From assembly GCA_050260775.1 (NCBI GenBank), contig JBLNCP010000056.1:1-64000 (forward strand): 64,000 nucleotides of DNA, given 5' to 3'. Position 1 is the first letter of the stretch; each line of letters begins with the position of its first letter. The translations under genes and the position numbers were made by a program. Shown in pieces: positions 7,740-19,575 of this stretch. The notes under the pieces are model-generated. The model ran no database searches. It was given only the letters and a program-made list of their open reading frames with translations, and was not told where the DNA came from. This DNA is from CALABS01 sp050260775. Its GTDB lineage: Bacteria; Pseudomonadota; Alphaproteobacteria; Rhodospirillales; Magnetospirillaceae.

Positions 7740-8971
7740 TGCCGCGCTCGCTGCCCCCCATCCGTCTGCTCGCAATCATCGCCATCGTCGCGGCCATCGG
7801 CCTCGTCGCCGGCCTGCTGTCCTTTGGCCCTTCCGGTTCCGGCCAGGCGCAGCAGAAGCCGGGCGCCGCGCCGCCGGCGCCGCCGGTGACGGTCTCCGCC
7901 CCCCTGAAGCGCGAAATCACCGACTGGAACGAGTTCACCGGCCAGTTCGCGCCGGTGGACTACGTCGAGGTGCGGGCCCGTGTCAGCGGCTACCTCACCG
8001 AGGTGGATTTCACCGACGGCCAGATGGTGCAGAAGGGCGACCTGCTGTTCGTCATCGATCCGCGCCCGTTCGAGATCGCGCTCGCCTCGGCCCGCGCGCG
8101 CCTGGACCAGGCTACGTCCTCCCGCGAATTCGCCAGCCGGCAGTTGGGCCGCGCCGACGAGCTCAAGCGGCGCGACTTCACCCCCCAGAGCCTGCTCGAT
8201 CAGCGCCAGAGCGAGTCCAAGGGGGCCGGCGCCGCCCTCGATGCCGCCCGCGCCGCGGTGCGCGAGGCCGAGCTGAACCTGCAGTTCACCCGGGTGACCG
8301 CGCCGGTCGCCGGCCGCGTCAGCGCCCGCCAGATCAGCATCGGCAACCTGGTCAGCGCCGGCGGTGGCGGCGGCAACAGCGGCGGCGGCACCCTGCTGAC
8401 CACCATCGTTTCGCAGGACCCGCTGTACTTCAATTTCGACATGAGCGAGGCCGAATTCCTGGCCTTCCAGCGGTGGCGCGGCAGCAAGAGCGCCAGCGGC
8501 GGCGAAATGGCCGTGCCGGTGCAACTGCGCCAGATGGACCAGACCGACTGGACGCTGCAGGGCGAGCTGACCTTCATCGACAACCAGGTGGACCGCACCA
8601 GCGGCACCATCCGCGCCCGCGCCACCCTGGCCAATCCCGAGCACCTGATCGCCCCGGGCAGCTTCGGCCGCATCCGCATGCCGTCGTCGGCGCCCTACGA
8701 GGCGCTGCTGGTGCCCGACACCTCGGTGGTCACCGACCAGAACCGCAAGATCCTGCTGACGGTGGCGCCTGACGGCACGGTGGTGCCCAAGCCGGTGACG
8801 GTGGGCCCGCTCAGCGACGGCCTCCGGGTGGTGCGCTCGGGCATCACCGCCGAGGACCAGGTCATCGTCAACGGCATCATCCGCGCCCGTCCCGGCGCCA
8901 AGGTCACGGCGCAGCCGGGCAGCATCGGCGGGCAGCCGCAGCCCGCGGCCGCCCCCGCCGCCGGCAAGTAA
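7736..8971 (+). CDS. RND efflux periplasmic adaptor (membrane fusion protein)
   Basis: 411 aa. An N-terminal membrane anchor (about 8-32) is followed by the barrel-sandwich/lipoyl halves around a coiled-coil hairpin rich in Ala, Arg and Gln, then beta-barrel and membrane-proximal domains typical of MexE/AcrA adaptors. It links the inner-membrane pump to an outer-membrane channel. A glycine/Asn/Ser-rich loop (about 204-216) and an Ala/Pro tail are low-complexity additions. The ATG at 7736 overlaps the marR stop, and the pump gene follows after 11 nt with an AGGATCAGGGA ribosome site. No outer-membrane component is attached here; the NodT-like gene at 14740 belongs to the MacAB set. Confidence 0.92.
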   Translation: MMPRSLPPIRLLAIIAIVAAIGLVAGLLSFGPSGSGQAQQKPGAAPPAPPVTVSAPLKREITDWNEFTGQFAPVDYVEVRARVSGYLTEVDFTDGQMVQKGDLLFVIDPRPFEIALASARARLDQATSSREFASRQLGRADELKRRDFTPQSLLDQRQSESKGAGAALDAARAAVREAELNLQFTRVTAPVAGRVSARQISIGNLVSAGGGGGNSGGGTLLTTIVSQDPLYFNFDMSEAEFLAFQRWRGSKSASGGEMAVPVQLRQMDQTDWTLQGELTFIDNQVDRTSGTIRARATLANPEHLIAPGSFGRIRMPSSAPYEALLVPDTSVVTDQNRKILLTVAPDGTVVPKPVTVGPLSDGLRVVRSGITAEDQVIVNGIIRARPGAKVTAQPGSIGGQPQPAAAPAAGK

Positions 8972-8982
8972 AGGATCAGGGA

Positions 8983-11900
8983 ATGCGCCTTTCCCACTTC
9001 TTCATCGACCGGCCGATCTTCGCGACGGTGGTATCGCTGCTGATCACCATCATCGGCGCCATCTCGTACTTCACCCTGCCGGTCGCCCAGTATCCCGAGA
9101 TCGCGCCGCCGACCATCATCGTCTCGGCGTCGTATCCGGGCGCCGCGGCGCAGGTGGTCGCCGACACCGTCGCCACGCCGCTGGAACAGCAGATCAACGG
9201 CGTCGAGAACATGCTTTACATGAGCAGCCAGGCCACCGGCGACGGCAACCTCCGGCTGACCATCACCTTCGCGCTCGGCACCAATCTCGACACCGCCCAG
9301 GTGCTGGTGCAGAACCGCGTCGCCATCGCCCAGGCCCGCCTGCCCGACGACGTCAAGCGCATCGGCGTCACCGTGGCCAAGAACTCGCCCGACATGCTGA
9401 TGGTCGTCCACCTCAACTCGCCGGACGGCTCGCGCGACCAGCTCTACCTCTCCAATTACGCCACCCTGCAGATCATGGACGTGCTGGCCCGCCTCGACGG
9501 CGTCGGCGACGTGCGTGTGTTCGGCGCCCGCGACTACGCCATGCGCGTGTGGCTGGACCCCGAGAAGGCGGCCGCCCGCAACCTCACCGCCGGCGAGGTC
9601 GTGCGCGCCCTGCAATCGCAGAACGTGCAGGTCGCCGCCGGCGTGCTCAACGCGCCCCCCATGCCCGACCAGGGCGCGTTCCAGCTCAGCGTGCAGACGC
9701 AAGGCCGCCTGGCCGATCCCGAGCAGTTCGGCAACGTCATCGTCAAGACCGACGCCGACGGCCGCGTCACCCGCCTCAAGGACATCGCCCGCGTCGAACT
9801 GGGGGCGCAGGACTACAGCCTGAACGGCTACCTCGACCGCCGTCCGGCGGTGCCGATTGCCATCTTCCAGCGGCCGGGCTCCAACGCCCTGGCCACCGCC
9901 GACCGCATCCTCAACAAGATGAACGAGCTGTCGAGGACCTTCCCCTCGGGGGTCCGCTACGACGTGCCCTACAACCCGACCCAGTTCATCGCCCAGTCGG
10001 TGTCGGCGGTGAACCACACCATCTTCGAGGCGGTGGTGCTGGTGGTGATCGTGGTGGTGCTGTTCCTGCAGACCTGGCGGGCCTCGATCATTCCCATCGT
10101 CGCCATCCCGGTCTCGCTGGTCGGCACCTTCGCCGTGCTGACCGCCATGGGCTACTCGCTCAACAACCTGTCGCTGTTCGGGCTGGTGCTGGCGGTGGGC
10201 ATCGTGGTCGACGACGCCATCGTCGTGGTGGAGAACGTCGAGCGCAACATCCGCGAGGGCATGAGTCCCAGGAACGCCGCCCACGTCACCATGGACGAGG
10301 TCGGCAGCGCGCTGATCTCCATCGCCCTGGTGCTGTGCGCGGTGTTCATCCCCGCCGCCTTCATCCCGGGCATCTCGGGCGCCTTCTTCCGCCAGTTCGC
10401 GGTGACCATCGCCGCCTCGACGGTCATCTCGCTGATCGTGTCCCTGACCCTGTCGCCGGCCCTGTGCGCGCTGCTGTTCAAGCCGCACCAGCTGCACGAC
10501 ATCCATCAGGTCCCGGCGTGGGTGCGGCCGGGCATCGCCTTCTTCCGCGGCTTCAACCGCGGTTTCGAGCGCCTGTCCGGCGGCTATGGCAGCCTGACCC
10601 GCCGCGTGGTGCGCATGGCCGCCATCATGCTGCTGATCTACGGCGGCCTGATCGCGATCACCGGCTACCAGTTCCTGTCGACGCCCAAGGGCTTCATCCC
10701 CGACCAGGACCAGGGCTACCTGATCAACATCGTGCAGTTGCCGGCCGGCTCGTCGCTGTCGCGCACCGACGCGGCGGTGAAGCGTGCGGTCGACATCATG
10801 CTGGACACCCCCGGCGTGGCCCACGCGGTGCCGTTCACCGGTCTCGACGCCTCGACCTTCACCAACGCGTCCAACTCGGCGGCCATTTTCACCACCCTGA
10901 AGCCGTTCGAGGAGCGCGCCGGCCAAGGGCTGCATTCCTCGGTGATCGCCGCCGACCTCAAGAAGCGCCTCGGCGTCATCCAGGAGGCGATGATCATCAC
11001 CGTCCAGCCGCCGCCGGTGCGCGGCATCGGCAGTGCCGGCGGCTTCAAGATGATCCTGCAGGACAAGTCCGGACGCGGGTCGAAGGCGCTGGAGGAGGTG
11101 GCCACCGACATGATGATGGCGGCCAACAAGATCCCCGGCCTCGCCAACGTCTTCACCCTGTTCAACACCCGCACCCCCAACGTCTTCGCCGACATCGACC
11201 GGGTGCGCTCGCAGATGCTGGGCGTGCCGGCCGACCGGGTCAACGAGGCGCTGCAGGTCTATCTCGGCTCGACCTTCGTCAACGAGTTCAACTTCCTCGG
11301 CCGTACCTACCGCGTGACGGCGCAGGCCGACGCCCCCTTCCGCAACGACCTGCGCGACATCGCCATGCTGAAGGTGCGCAACGACCGCGGCCAGATGGTG
11401 CCGATCGGTTCGGTGTCGTCGTTCCGCTACGACACCGGCCCCTACCGCGTGCCCCGCTACAACCTGTACCCGGCCGCCGAGCTGCAGGGCGCGGCCCTTC
11501 CCGGCTACTCCTCCGGCTACGCGCTCGACGCCATGAAGCAATTGGCGGCCGAACGCCTGCCGGAAGGGTTCGGCTTCGAGTGGACCGAACTGGCGCTGCA
11601 GGAGGTGCTGGCCGGCAACCACGGCCTGCTGGTGTTCGCGGCCTCGGTGCTGTTCGTGTTCCTGCTGCTGGCCGCCCAGTACGAAAGCTGGTCGCTGCCG
11701 CTGGCGGTGGTGCTGATCGTGCCCATGTGCCTGCTGGCCGGCATCTCCGGCCTGCTGGTCCGCGGCCTGCCCATCAACATCCTGGCACAGATCGGGTTCA
11801 TCGTGCTGATCGGGCTGGCGGCCAAGAACGCCATCCTGATCGTCGAGTTCGCCCGCCAGGCCGAGGTGGAAGGCATGGACCGCATCGGGGCGGCGGTGCA

Positions 11901-12171
11901 CGCCGCCCGCACCCGCCTGCGCCCGATCCTGATGACCTCGCTGGCCTTCGTGCTGGGCGTGGTTCCGCTGGTGTGGGGCGTCGGCGCCGGCGCCGAGATG
12001 CGCCAGTCGCTGGGCACCGCCGTGTTCGCCGGCATGCTGGGCGTGACGGTGTTCGGCCTGATCTTCACCCCGGTGTTCTACGTGGTGGTGCGCGCCGCGG
12101 TGGCGCGCCTGGCCGGACGGCGTCCCCAGGCCAAGCATCACGCCGCCAAGGAGGTCGAGATCGCCGAGTAG
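8983..12171 (+). CDS. RND multidrug efflux pump, HAE1 family
   Basis: 1062 aa, a standard AcrB/MexB/MexF-type proton antiporter. It opens with FIDRPIFATVVSLLI, the first membrane helix. TM4 carries the proton-relay acidic pair in GIVVDDAIVVVENVERN. The two large periplasmic loops and the second half with GLAAKNAILIVEFA are present, giving twelve membrane helices in total. The substrate range cannot be read from sequence, though adaptor and pump look closest to the MexEF-type branch. It converges on the GST gene at 12175 with only 3 nt between, and I see no terminator hairpin. Confidence 0.95.
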   Translation: MRLSHFFIDRPIFATVVSLLITIIGAISYFTLPVAQYPEIAPPTIIVSASYPGAAAQVVADTVATPLEQQINGVENMLYMSSQATGDGNLRLTITFALGTNLDTAQVLVQNRVAIAQARLPDDVKRIGVTVAKNSPDMLMVVHLNSPDGSRDQLYLSNYATLQIMDVLARLDGVGDVRVFGARDYAMRVWLDPEKAAARNLTAGEVVRALQSQNVQVAAGVLNAPPMPDQGAFQLSVQTQGRLADPEQFGNVIVKTDADGRVTRLKDIARVELGAQDYSLNGYLDRRPAVPIAIFQRPGSNALATADRILNKMNELSRTFPSGVRYDVPYNPTQFIAQSVSAVNHTIFEAVVLVVIVVVLFLQTWRASIIPIVAIPVSLVGTFAVLTAMGYSLNNLSLFGLVLAVGIVVDDAIVVVENVERNIREGMSPRNAAHVTMDEVGSALISIALVLCAVFIPAAFIPGISGAFFRQFAVTIAASTVISLIVSLTLSPALCALLFKPHQLHDIHQVPAWVRPGIAFFRGFNRGFERLSGGYGSLTRRVVRMAAIMLLIYGGLIAITGYQFLSTPKGFIPDQDQGYLINIVQLPAGSSLSRTDAAVKRAVDIMLDTPGVAHAVPFTGLDASTFTNASNSAAIFTTLKPFEERAGQGLHSSVIAADLKKRLGVIQEAMIITVQPPPVRGIGSAGGFKMILQDKSGRGSKALEEVATDMMMAANKIPGLANVFTLFNTRTPNVFADIDRVRSQMLGVPADRVNEALQVYLGSTFVNEFNFLGRTYRVTAQADAPFRNDLRDIAMLKVRNDRGQMVPIGSVSSFRYDTGPYRVPRYNLYPAAELQGAALPGYSSGYALDAMKQLAAERLPEGFGFEWTELALQEVLAGNHGLLVFAASVLFVFLLLAAQYESWSLPLAVVLIVPMCLLAGISGLLVRGLPINILAQIGFIVLIGLAAKNAILIVEFARQAEVEGMDRIGAAVHAARTRLRPILMTSLAFVLGVVPLVWGVGAGAEMRQSLGTAVFAGMLGVTVFGLIFTPVFYVVVRAAVARLAGRRPQAKHHAAKEVEIAE

Positions 12172-12174
12172 GGG

Positions 12175-13113
12175 TCAGTCCAGCCGCGCCCGCCGCCGGG
12201 TGGGCGCGGTGAAGTCCAGGTCGGGACCCTTGGGCACGATGCCGGTCGGATTGATGGTCCGGTGGCTGGCGTAGTAGTGGGTCTTGATCTGGTCCAGGCG
12301 GATGGTGGCGGCGATGCCGGGCACCTGGGTTAGGGCGCGCACGTAGTCCCACAGCTCGGGGAAATCCACCAGCCGGTTGCGGTTGCACTTGAAGTGGCCG
12401 TGATAGACCGCGTCGAAGCGGACCAGGGTGGTGAACAGGCGCCAGTCGGCCTCGGTCACCCGGTCGCCCAGCAGGAATTGCTGGCGGGCCAGGCGCTCCT
12501 CCAGGCTGTCCAGCATGGCGAACAGCCGGTCGAAGGCCTCCTCGTAGGCCGCCTGGGTGGTGGCGAAGCCGGCGCGGTAGACGCCGTCGTTGATCGCCGG
12601 GTAGATGCGGTCGTTGAGCTCGTCGATGGCCCCCGCCAGTTCGGGCGGGCGGAACAGCGGCCCGCGCGCCCCCGGCCACGCATCCAGCATGCGGATGATT
12701 TCCGAGGACTCGTTGTTGACGATGGTGCCGCGCACCCGATCCCACAGCAGCGGCACGCTGGCGCGGCCGGTGTAGCGGGGATCGGCCTTGGCGTAGACCT
12801 GCCACAGGAAGCGGGCGCCGTTGACCGGGTCGGCGCCCTCGGAGATGGTCCAGCCGTTCTCCAGCATCAGCGGGTCGACCACCGTCACTCCGATGGCGTC
12901 CTCCAGGCCTTTCAGGGCGCGGTAGATCAGGGTGCGGTGGGCCCAGGGACAGGCCCAGGACACATAAAGGTGATAGCGCCCCGGCTCGGGCGGGAAGTCG
13001 CCGCCCTCGGCGACCGCCGAGCGGAAGCCGGCCGCCGGCCGCACGAAGCGGCCGCCGGTCGCGGTGGTGTCGTACCACTGATCATGCCAAACCCCGTCGA
13101 CCAGCAAGCCCAT
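12175..13113 (-). CDS. Glutathionyl-hydroquinone reductase (xi-class GST)
   Basis: 312 aa. The N-terminal thioredoxin-like domain has the xi-class active site C55-P56-W57-A (SWACPWAHR), and the C-terminal all-helical domain follows from about residue 165. Enzymes of this type (YqjG, PcpF, Ecm4) reduce glutathionyl-hydroquinones using a second glutathione, protecting against quinone adducts. The ATG at 13113 has GGAGG upstream; the long upstream frame is antisense to the lysR gene. It shares its orientation with the LysR regulator, whose stop lies 97 nt upstream. Confidence 0.9.
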   Translation of the reverse strand: MGLLVDGVWHDQWYDTTATGGRFVRPAAGFRSAVAEGGDFPPEPGRYHLYVSWACPWAHRTLIYRALKGLEDAIGVTVVDPLMLENGWTISEGADPVNGARFLWQVYAKADPRYTGRASVPLLWDRVRGTIVNNESSEIIRMLDAWPGARGPLFRPPELAGAIDELNDRIYPAINDGVYRAGFATTQAAYEEAFDRLFAMLDSLEERLARQQFLLGDRVTEADWRLFTTLVRFDAVYHGHFKCNRNRLVDFPELWDYVRALTQVPGIAATIRLDQIKTHYYASHRTINPTGIVPKGPDLDFTAPTRRRARLD

Positions 13114-13210
13114 GTCGTCCTCCATGCTTCCGACAGATGTGGCGCAAGCGGGGCGGGCCGACAATCGCCCGGCGGTGCAACGGGTCGTTGCCGCGCGCGC
13201 AACGCGGTCC

Positions 13211-14122
13211 TCAGTCGGGCATGTCCCAATAGGGCCGGGGCCCGAAACGGTCGGCGAGGAAGTCGACGAAGGCGCGCACCTTGGGCGACAGGTGGCGCGA
13301 GTGGGGGTAGACGGCGTGGACGGCCATGTCTTGCGGGACGTACTCCCCCAGCACCGGCACCAGCGTCCCGGCCTTGAGGTCATTGCCGACCAGGAAGGTC
13401 GGCAGATAGGCAAGCCCCACCCCCTTCAGCGCGGCAGCGCGCAAGGCGTCGCCATTGTTGGTGCGCAGCCGCCCGCGCACCGCCACCGGCCATGGCTTGC
13501 CGTCGGGGGTGACGAAGCGCCATTCGTCCGAGAGCGCCACATTGCTGTAACAGAGGCAATCGTGGGCGGCAAGATCCTCGGGGGATTGCGGCACGCCGTG
13601 GGCGTCCAGGTAGTCGGGGCTGGCGCACACCGCGCGGCGCATGGGCGCCAGCTTGCGCGCCACCAGACTGGAATCGGCCAGCCGGGCGATGCGCACCGCC
13701 ACGTCGAAGCCCTCGTCCACCAGGTCGACGAAGCGGTCGTTCATGGTCATGTCCACGTCCACGTCGGGGTAGCGCGCCAGGAAGTCTGGAATGGCCGGCG
13801 CCAGGTGGAGGAAGCCGAAGCTCATGGGGGCGTTGACCCGGAGCTTGCCGCGCGGCGCCGCCTGCAACTGGCTGACCGACTGGTTGGCCTCGTCGATGTC
13901 GGCGAGGATGCGGGCGCAGCGCTCGTAGTAGCCCTGCCCGGCCTCGGTCAGCGTCATCGAGCGGGTGGTGCGGTGGAACAGCCGCGCCCCCAGCTCGGCC
14001 TCCAGCGCCGACACCTGCCGGCTGACCACCGACTTGGACGAGCGCAGGCGCCGCGCCGCCTCGGAGAACGAGCGCGCTTCCGCCACGCGAACGAAGGCCT
14101 CCATCGCAGCCAGCCGGTCCAT
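13211..14122 (-). CDS. LysR-family transcriptional regulator
   Basis: 303 aa. The helix-turn-helix (about 1-60, with FSEAARRLRSSKSVVSRQVSALE) is followed by the two-lobed effector domain (about 88-295), of the CrgA/PA0477-like branch. It is divergent from the DoxX gene and its start lies 2 nt from a perfect LysR box, so it likely represses itself and controls doxX. The GST downstream on the same strand may be part of the same quinone or thiol stress response; that is inference. Confidence 0.9.
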   Translation of the reverse strand: MDRLAAMEAFVRVAEARSFSEAARRLRSSKSVVSRQVSALEAELGARLFHRTTRSMTLTEAGQGYYERCARILADIDEANQSVSQLQAAPRGKLRVNAPMSFGFLHLAPAIPDFLARYPDVDVDMTMNDRFVDLVDEGFDVAVRIARLADSSLVARKLAPMRRAVCASPDYLDAHGVPQSPEDLAAHDCLCYSNVALSDEWRFVTPDGKPWPVAVRGRLRTNNGDALRAAALKGVGLAYLPTFLVGNDLKAGTLVPVLGEYVPQDMAVHAVYPHSRHLSPKVRAFVDFLADRFGPRPYWDMPD

Positions 14123-14123
14123 G

Positions 14124-14146
14124 ATTGTTGCCTTTCCACCAACAAT
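14124..14146. promoter_or_regulatory. LysR-type operator in the lysR-doxX intergenic region
   Basis: ATTGTTG-N9-CAACAAT, with perfect 7-bp arms, contains the T-N11-A core of LysR boxes. A second overlapping dyad CAACA-A-TGTTG (14140-14150) and another TTGTTG near 14165 suggest a multi-site operator. Its first base is 2 nt from the lysR ATG. Confidence 0.6.
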
Positions 14147-14240
14147 GTTGTGGCGAGATGGTGAATTGTTGTCCGGGGCACCTCAAGCGAAAATCCGGGC
14201 AACCCACGGGGACACCCCCGGATCAGATCAGGAGTTCGCC

Positions 14241-14732
14241 ATGTCCACCCCCCTTCAAACCGCCACCACCCTGCAAACCTCCCCCGCCAAGCCCCTGGTT
14301 CCCGCCCTCTCCCCCATCACCGACGCCCTGTCGCCGCTGGCCGAGCCGCTGGTCCGCGCCGCCGCCGGCCTGCTGCTGGTGCCCCATGGCGCCCAGAAGC
14401 TGTTCGGCTGGTTCGGCGGCTACGGCATCGAGGCGACCGGCCAGTTCTTCGCCGCCAAGCTGGGCCTGCCGGCCTCGCTGGCCCTGACGGCCGGCCTCAT
14501 CGAGTTCGTCGGCGGCCTGATGCTGGCCGCCGGCCTCGCCACCCGGGCGGTGGCCCTGCTGGTGGCCGGGCTGATGGCGGTGGCGGCCTTCAAGGTCCAT
14601 CTCGGCAACGGCTTCTTCTGGACCTCGGGCGGGCTCGAATACCCGTTGCTGTGGGGCGTGGTGGCGCTGGCCTTCGCCGTCCGCGGCGGCGGCCGCTATT
14701 CGCTCGACGCCGTCATCGGCCGCGAGATCTGA
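14241..14732 (+). CDS. DoxX-family membrane protein
   Basis: 163 aa. After a Pro/Thr-rich cytoplasmic start of about 35 residues come four hydrophobic helices with the family's LLVPHGAQKLFGWFGG and GLIEFVGGLMLAAGLATR stretches. DoxX-like proteins are small inner-membrane proteins linked to quinone or thiosulfate redox reactions and oxidative stress. The ATG at 14241 has CAGGAG upstream. It is divergent from lysR and converges on the NodT-like gene 7 nt beyond its stop. Confidence 0.85.
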   Translation: MSTPLQTATTLQTSPAKPLVPALSPITDALSPLAEPLVRAAAGLLLVPHGAQKLFGWFGGYGIEATGQFFAAKLGLPASLALTAGLIEFVGGLMLAAGLATRAVALLVAGLMAVAAFKVHLGNGFFWTSGGLEYPLLWGVVALAFAVRGGGRYSLDAVIGREI

Positions 14733-14739
14733 ATTACCC

Positions 14740-16164
14740 TCAGGGCGGGCTTTCGAGCCCGCCCCCCAGGGCCTTGAACAGGCCCACCGCCGCATTGAGA
14801 CGCGCCAACCGCACCTGCACGGCGGCATCCTCGGTCTGCAGCAGCGTGCGCTGCGCCTCCAGCACGGTCAGATAATCGACGGCGCCCTCGCGATAGCGCA
14901 CGTCGGACAGCCGCTGCGCCTCGCGGGCGGCGGCGACCGCCCGCTGCTGCGCCTCCTCCTGGCCGGCGAGATAGCCGACCGCGGCGAGGTTGTCCTCCAC
15001 GTCCTTCAAGGCGGTCAGCACCGCCCCCTGGTAGCCGGCCGCCGCCTCCCGCACCCGTGCCTCGGCGAGATCGACGTTGCCCGAGAGCTTGCCGTTGTCG
15101 AACAGCGTCCCGGTCAGGCTCGCGCCCAGGGTCCAAAAGATGTGCGCCGGGTCGAGCAGGTTGACCAGATAGGGACTGGCGTAGCCGCGCTCCGCCGTCA
15201 GCTCGACCGAGGGGAACAACTGGGCGCGCGCCACGCCGACATTGGCATTGGCCGCCTGCAGGTTGGCCTCCGCCCGGCGGAGGTCGGGGCGGCGCCGCAA
15301 CAGCTCGGACGGCAGGCCGGCCTCGACGGCCGGCGCGGCGATCCCCTCCAGCGACCGCGTGGCGAGCGACAGGCGCGACGGCGCCAGCCCGGTCAGCACC
15401 GCCAGGGCGTCGACCGCCTGGGCCAGTTGCAGCTCCAGCGCCGGCAGCTGCGCCTCGATCTGGGCCACGTTGGCGCGCTGCTGCGCCGCCTCCAGCGCCG
15501 AGGTCTTGCCGAACTCCGCCTGCCGTTCGGCCAGTTCCATGGTGGCGCGGGCGATCTCCAGGTTGCGCCTGGCGACCGCGACACGGTCGCTCAAGGCCAG
15601 GGCCTGGAACCAGGTGGAGGCCACCCCGGCGGTGAGGGTCATCGCCACGGTGTCGCGGTCGAAGCGGCTGGAATCGAGCCCCGCCCGTGCCGCCGCGATG
15701 GCGGAGGAGGTCTTGCCCCAGAAGTCGATTTCATAGGACGCCGACAGCGAGCCCTGGTAGGTCCGGGCGGCGCCGCCGCCGACGGCGGAGCGCCCCGACG
15801 AGAAGGCCGAGGTCGAGGTCACCGACCGCTTGGCCACCTGCCCCAGCGCGTCGGCCGACAGCGTCGGCAGCAGGGGAGCGCCGGCCACCTTGAGCTGGGC
15901 CTCGGCCTGCTCGATGCGGGCGACCGCCGCCGCGAGGTCACGGTTGCCGGCCAGCGCCGCCTGCTCCAGCGCGTCCAGTTCCTCGCTGCCGAAGCTGGAC
16001 CACCACGCCGCCGGCACCTCAGCGGGGACGGCGGGCGCGGCAGCCTCGACCGGGCGGGCGTTTCCCCACGAGACCGGCAGCGACAGCTCGGGCATGGTCA
16101 GCTCCGGCATCTGCGAGCAGCCGGCCAGAAGCACCAGGGCGGAAACGAGGGGAAAAGGGCGCAT
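14740..16164 (-). CDS. Outer-membrane efflux lipoprotein, NodT/OprM family
   Basis: 474 aa. A lipobox (VLLAGC, Cys16) is followed by the duplicated TolC-like domain, with long Ala/Gln-rich helices and conserved YEIDFWGK and LRRRPDLRRAEANLQAANA stretches. It forms the trimeric outer-membrane duct. Its ATG is 2 nt after the macB stop, so it is the channel for the MacAB pair; it may also serve the RND pump at 7736, which lacks its own. The upstream part of the long frame overlaps macB and is not coding. Confidence 0.92.
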   Translation of the reverse strand: MRPFPLVSALVLLAGCSQMPELTMPELSLPVSWGNARPVEAAAPAVPAEVPAAWWSSFGSEELDALEQAALAGNRDLAAAVARIEQAEAQLKVAGAPLLPTLSADALGQVAKRSVTSTSAFSSGRSAVGGGAARTYQGSLSASYEIDFWGKTSSAIAAARAGLDSSRFDRDTVAMTLTAGVASTWFQALALSDRVAVARRNLEIARATMELAERQAEFGKTSALEAAQQRANVAQIEAQLPALELQLAQAVDALAVLTGLAPSRLSLATRSLEGIAAPAVEAGLPSELLRRRPDLRRAEANLQAANANVGVARAQLFPSVELTAERGYASPYLVNLLDPAHIFWTLGASLTGTLFDNGKLSGNVDLAEARVREAAAGYQGAVLTALKDVEDNLAAVGYLAGQEEAQQRAVAAAREAQRLSDVRYREGAVDYLTVLEAQRTLLQTEDAAVQVRLARLNAAVGLFKALGGGLESPP

Positions 16165-16166
16165 GG

Positions 16167-18151
<1,985 letters not shown>

Positions 18152-18155
<4 letters not shown>

Positions 18156-19420
18156 AGCCGCGCCCTTCCCTGCGGCTGCGGCGGCCCGCCGCCGCCTTGC
18201 TGGGGCGGCGCCTTCTTGGCCTCGGGCGTGCGGACCGCCACCACCACCTCCTCGCCCTCCTCCAGGCCCGAGAGGATCTCGGCCTGCACGCGGTTGTGCA
18301 CGCCCACGGTGACGGCGCGGGGCTGGGGCGTGCCGTCCTTCATCACCAGCACCGTGCCACCCTTGCGGCCGTCCTTGCCCTCCTTGCGGGGGCCGCCGTC
18401 GCGGCCGCCGCCTGCGCGCGCCTGGGCCGCCCGCCCCTCGGCGCCGCCCTTCTCACCCACCGACAGCGCGGCGACCGGAACCAGCAGCGCGTCCTTGGCA
18501 GCGGCGTGGACGAAGAACACCTGGGCCGACATTTGGATGCCGAGGTCCAGGCTGGGATTGGGCACGTCGAACAGCGCGTCGTAGAGGACGACGTTGTTGA
18601 CGATCTCAGGCGTCGGCAGCACCTGGCGCAGCTTGCCGGTCCAGCGGCGGTCGGGCTGTCCCAAAGTGGTGAAGTAGACGTCCTGCCCGATCTTCAGCTT
18701 GGGCACGTCGGCTTCCGAGACCTGGGTCCATACGGTCATGGTGGCCAGGTCGGCGATGCGTACGATGATCGGCGCCTGCTGGTTGGCGTTCAGGGTCTGG
18801 CCCTGGCGCGCGGTCTGGCTGACGACGGTCCCGGCCATGGGGGCGTAGATCTTGGTGTAGCCGAGATTGGCCTCGTCGCCCTTGAGCTGGGATTCGACCT
18901 GGTTGATCTGGGCGCGGAGCTGGTCGGCCTGCGCCAGCGCCGCCTTGAGCTGGGTCTGGGCGCTCTGCCACGCCTCCTGGCTGGTGGCGTTGGCGCGCAG
19001 CATGCGTTCCTGGCGTGCGAACAGCTCCTGGGCCAGCACCGCCTGCGCCTGCTTCTCGGTCAACTGGGCCTTGAGGCTGCGCAACTGGGCGCGGTCGGCG
19101 TCGACGCGGCTGCCGTAGATGGTGGGGTCGATGTCGGCCAGCGGCTGGCCTTCCTCGACCTTGTCGCCGATGTCGACGTAGATGCGCCGCAACTGGCCCG
19201 AGACCTGGGTGCCGACATCGACGTAGTTGAGCGGCTGCAGCGTGCCCAGCGCAGTGGTGCTGTCCTCGATGTCGCCGCGCGCCACCCGCGCGGTCACCCA
19301 TTTGTCGGCGTCGTCGCCGCGCCCGAGGCCGAGCGCCAGCCAGCCGCCGGTGGCGATGACGACCACAGCCAGCAGGCCAAGCACGATCAGGCGGCGGAAT
19401 CTTGGGGCGATGCGAACCAT
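18152..19420 (-). CDS. macA: MacA-type periplasmic adaptor
   Basis: 422 aa. It has an N-terminal membrane anchor (about 8-28), a lipoyl domain split by a long coiled-coil hairpin (about 85-180, rich in Gln/Ala), then beta-barrel and membrane-proximal domains. The hairpin and the GQTLNANQQAP turn fit MacA. A basic, Gly/Lys/Arg-rich insertion (about 327-355) and a Pro/Gly/Gln tail are unusual low-complexity additions. It is the first gene of the macA-macB-nodT-like operon and is divergent from the Rrf2 gene. Confidence 0.9.
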
Positions 19421-19510
19421 GGCCCCGATATTGCGCAGCCTTCCGGGCCGCCGTCGACAACCCGTTGGTAACGGAATGTTTCGCCCCCTGGGCGGGATCC
19501 CGGCGGAAAA

Positions 19511-19540
19511 ACCCACAAGCCTATTGACTTGGTGGGGTTT
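19511..19540. promoter_or_regulatory. Imperfect dyad with CTATTGACTT in the macA-rrf2 gap
   Basis: ACCCACAAG and CTTGGTGGGGT form an imperfect inverted repeat around CCTATTGA. The decamer CTATTGACTT (19521-19530) closely matches CTATAGACTA in the sbp upstream region. TTGACT could also serve as a -35 for the Rrf2 gene. It is a candidate Rrf2 autoregulatory operator. Confidence 0.35.
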
Positions 19541-19575
19541 GCCGGCCCATGTCGGTCCGACGAAGGGAAGCCGGG

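Noticed and set aside
8695..12141. 1148-aa open frame on the minus strand opposite the RND pump gene
   Set aside because: It is His/Gly/Asp/Val-rich, the usual antisense reading of a high-GC gene, and the plus strand encodes a clear RND pump.
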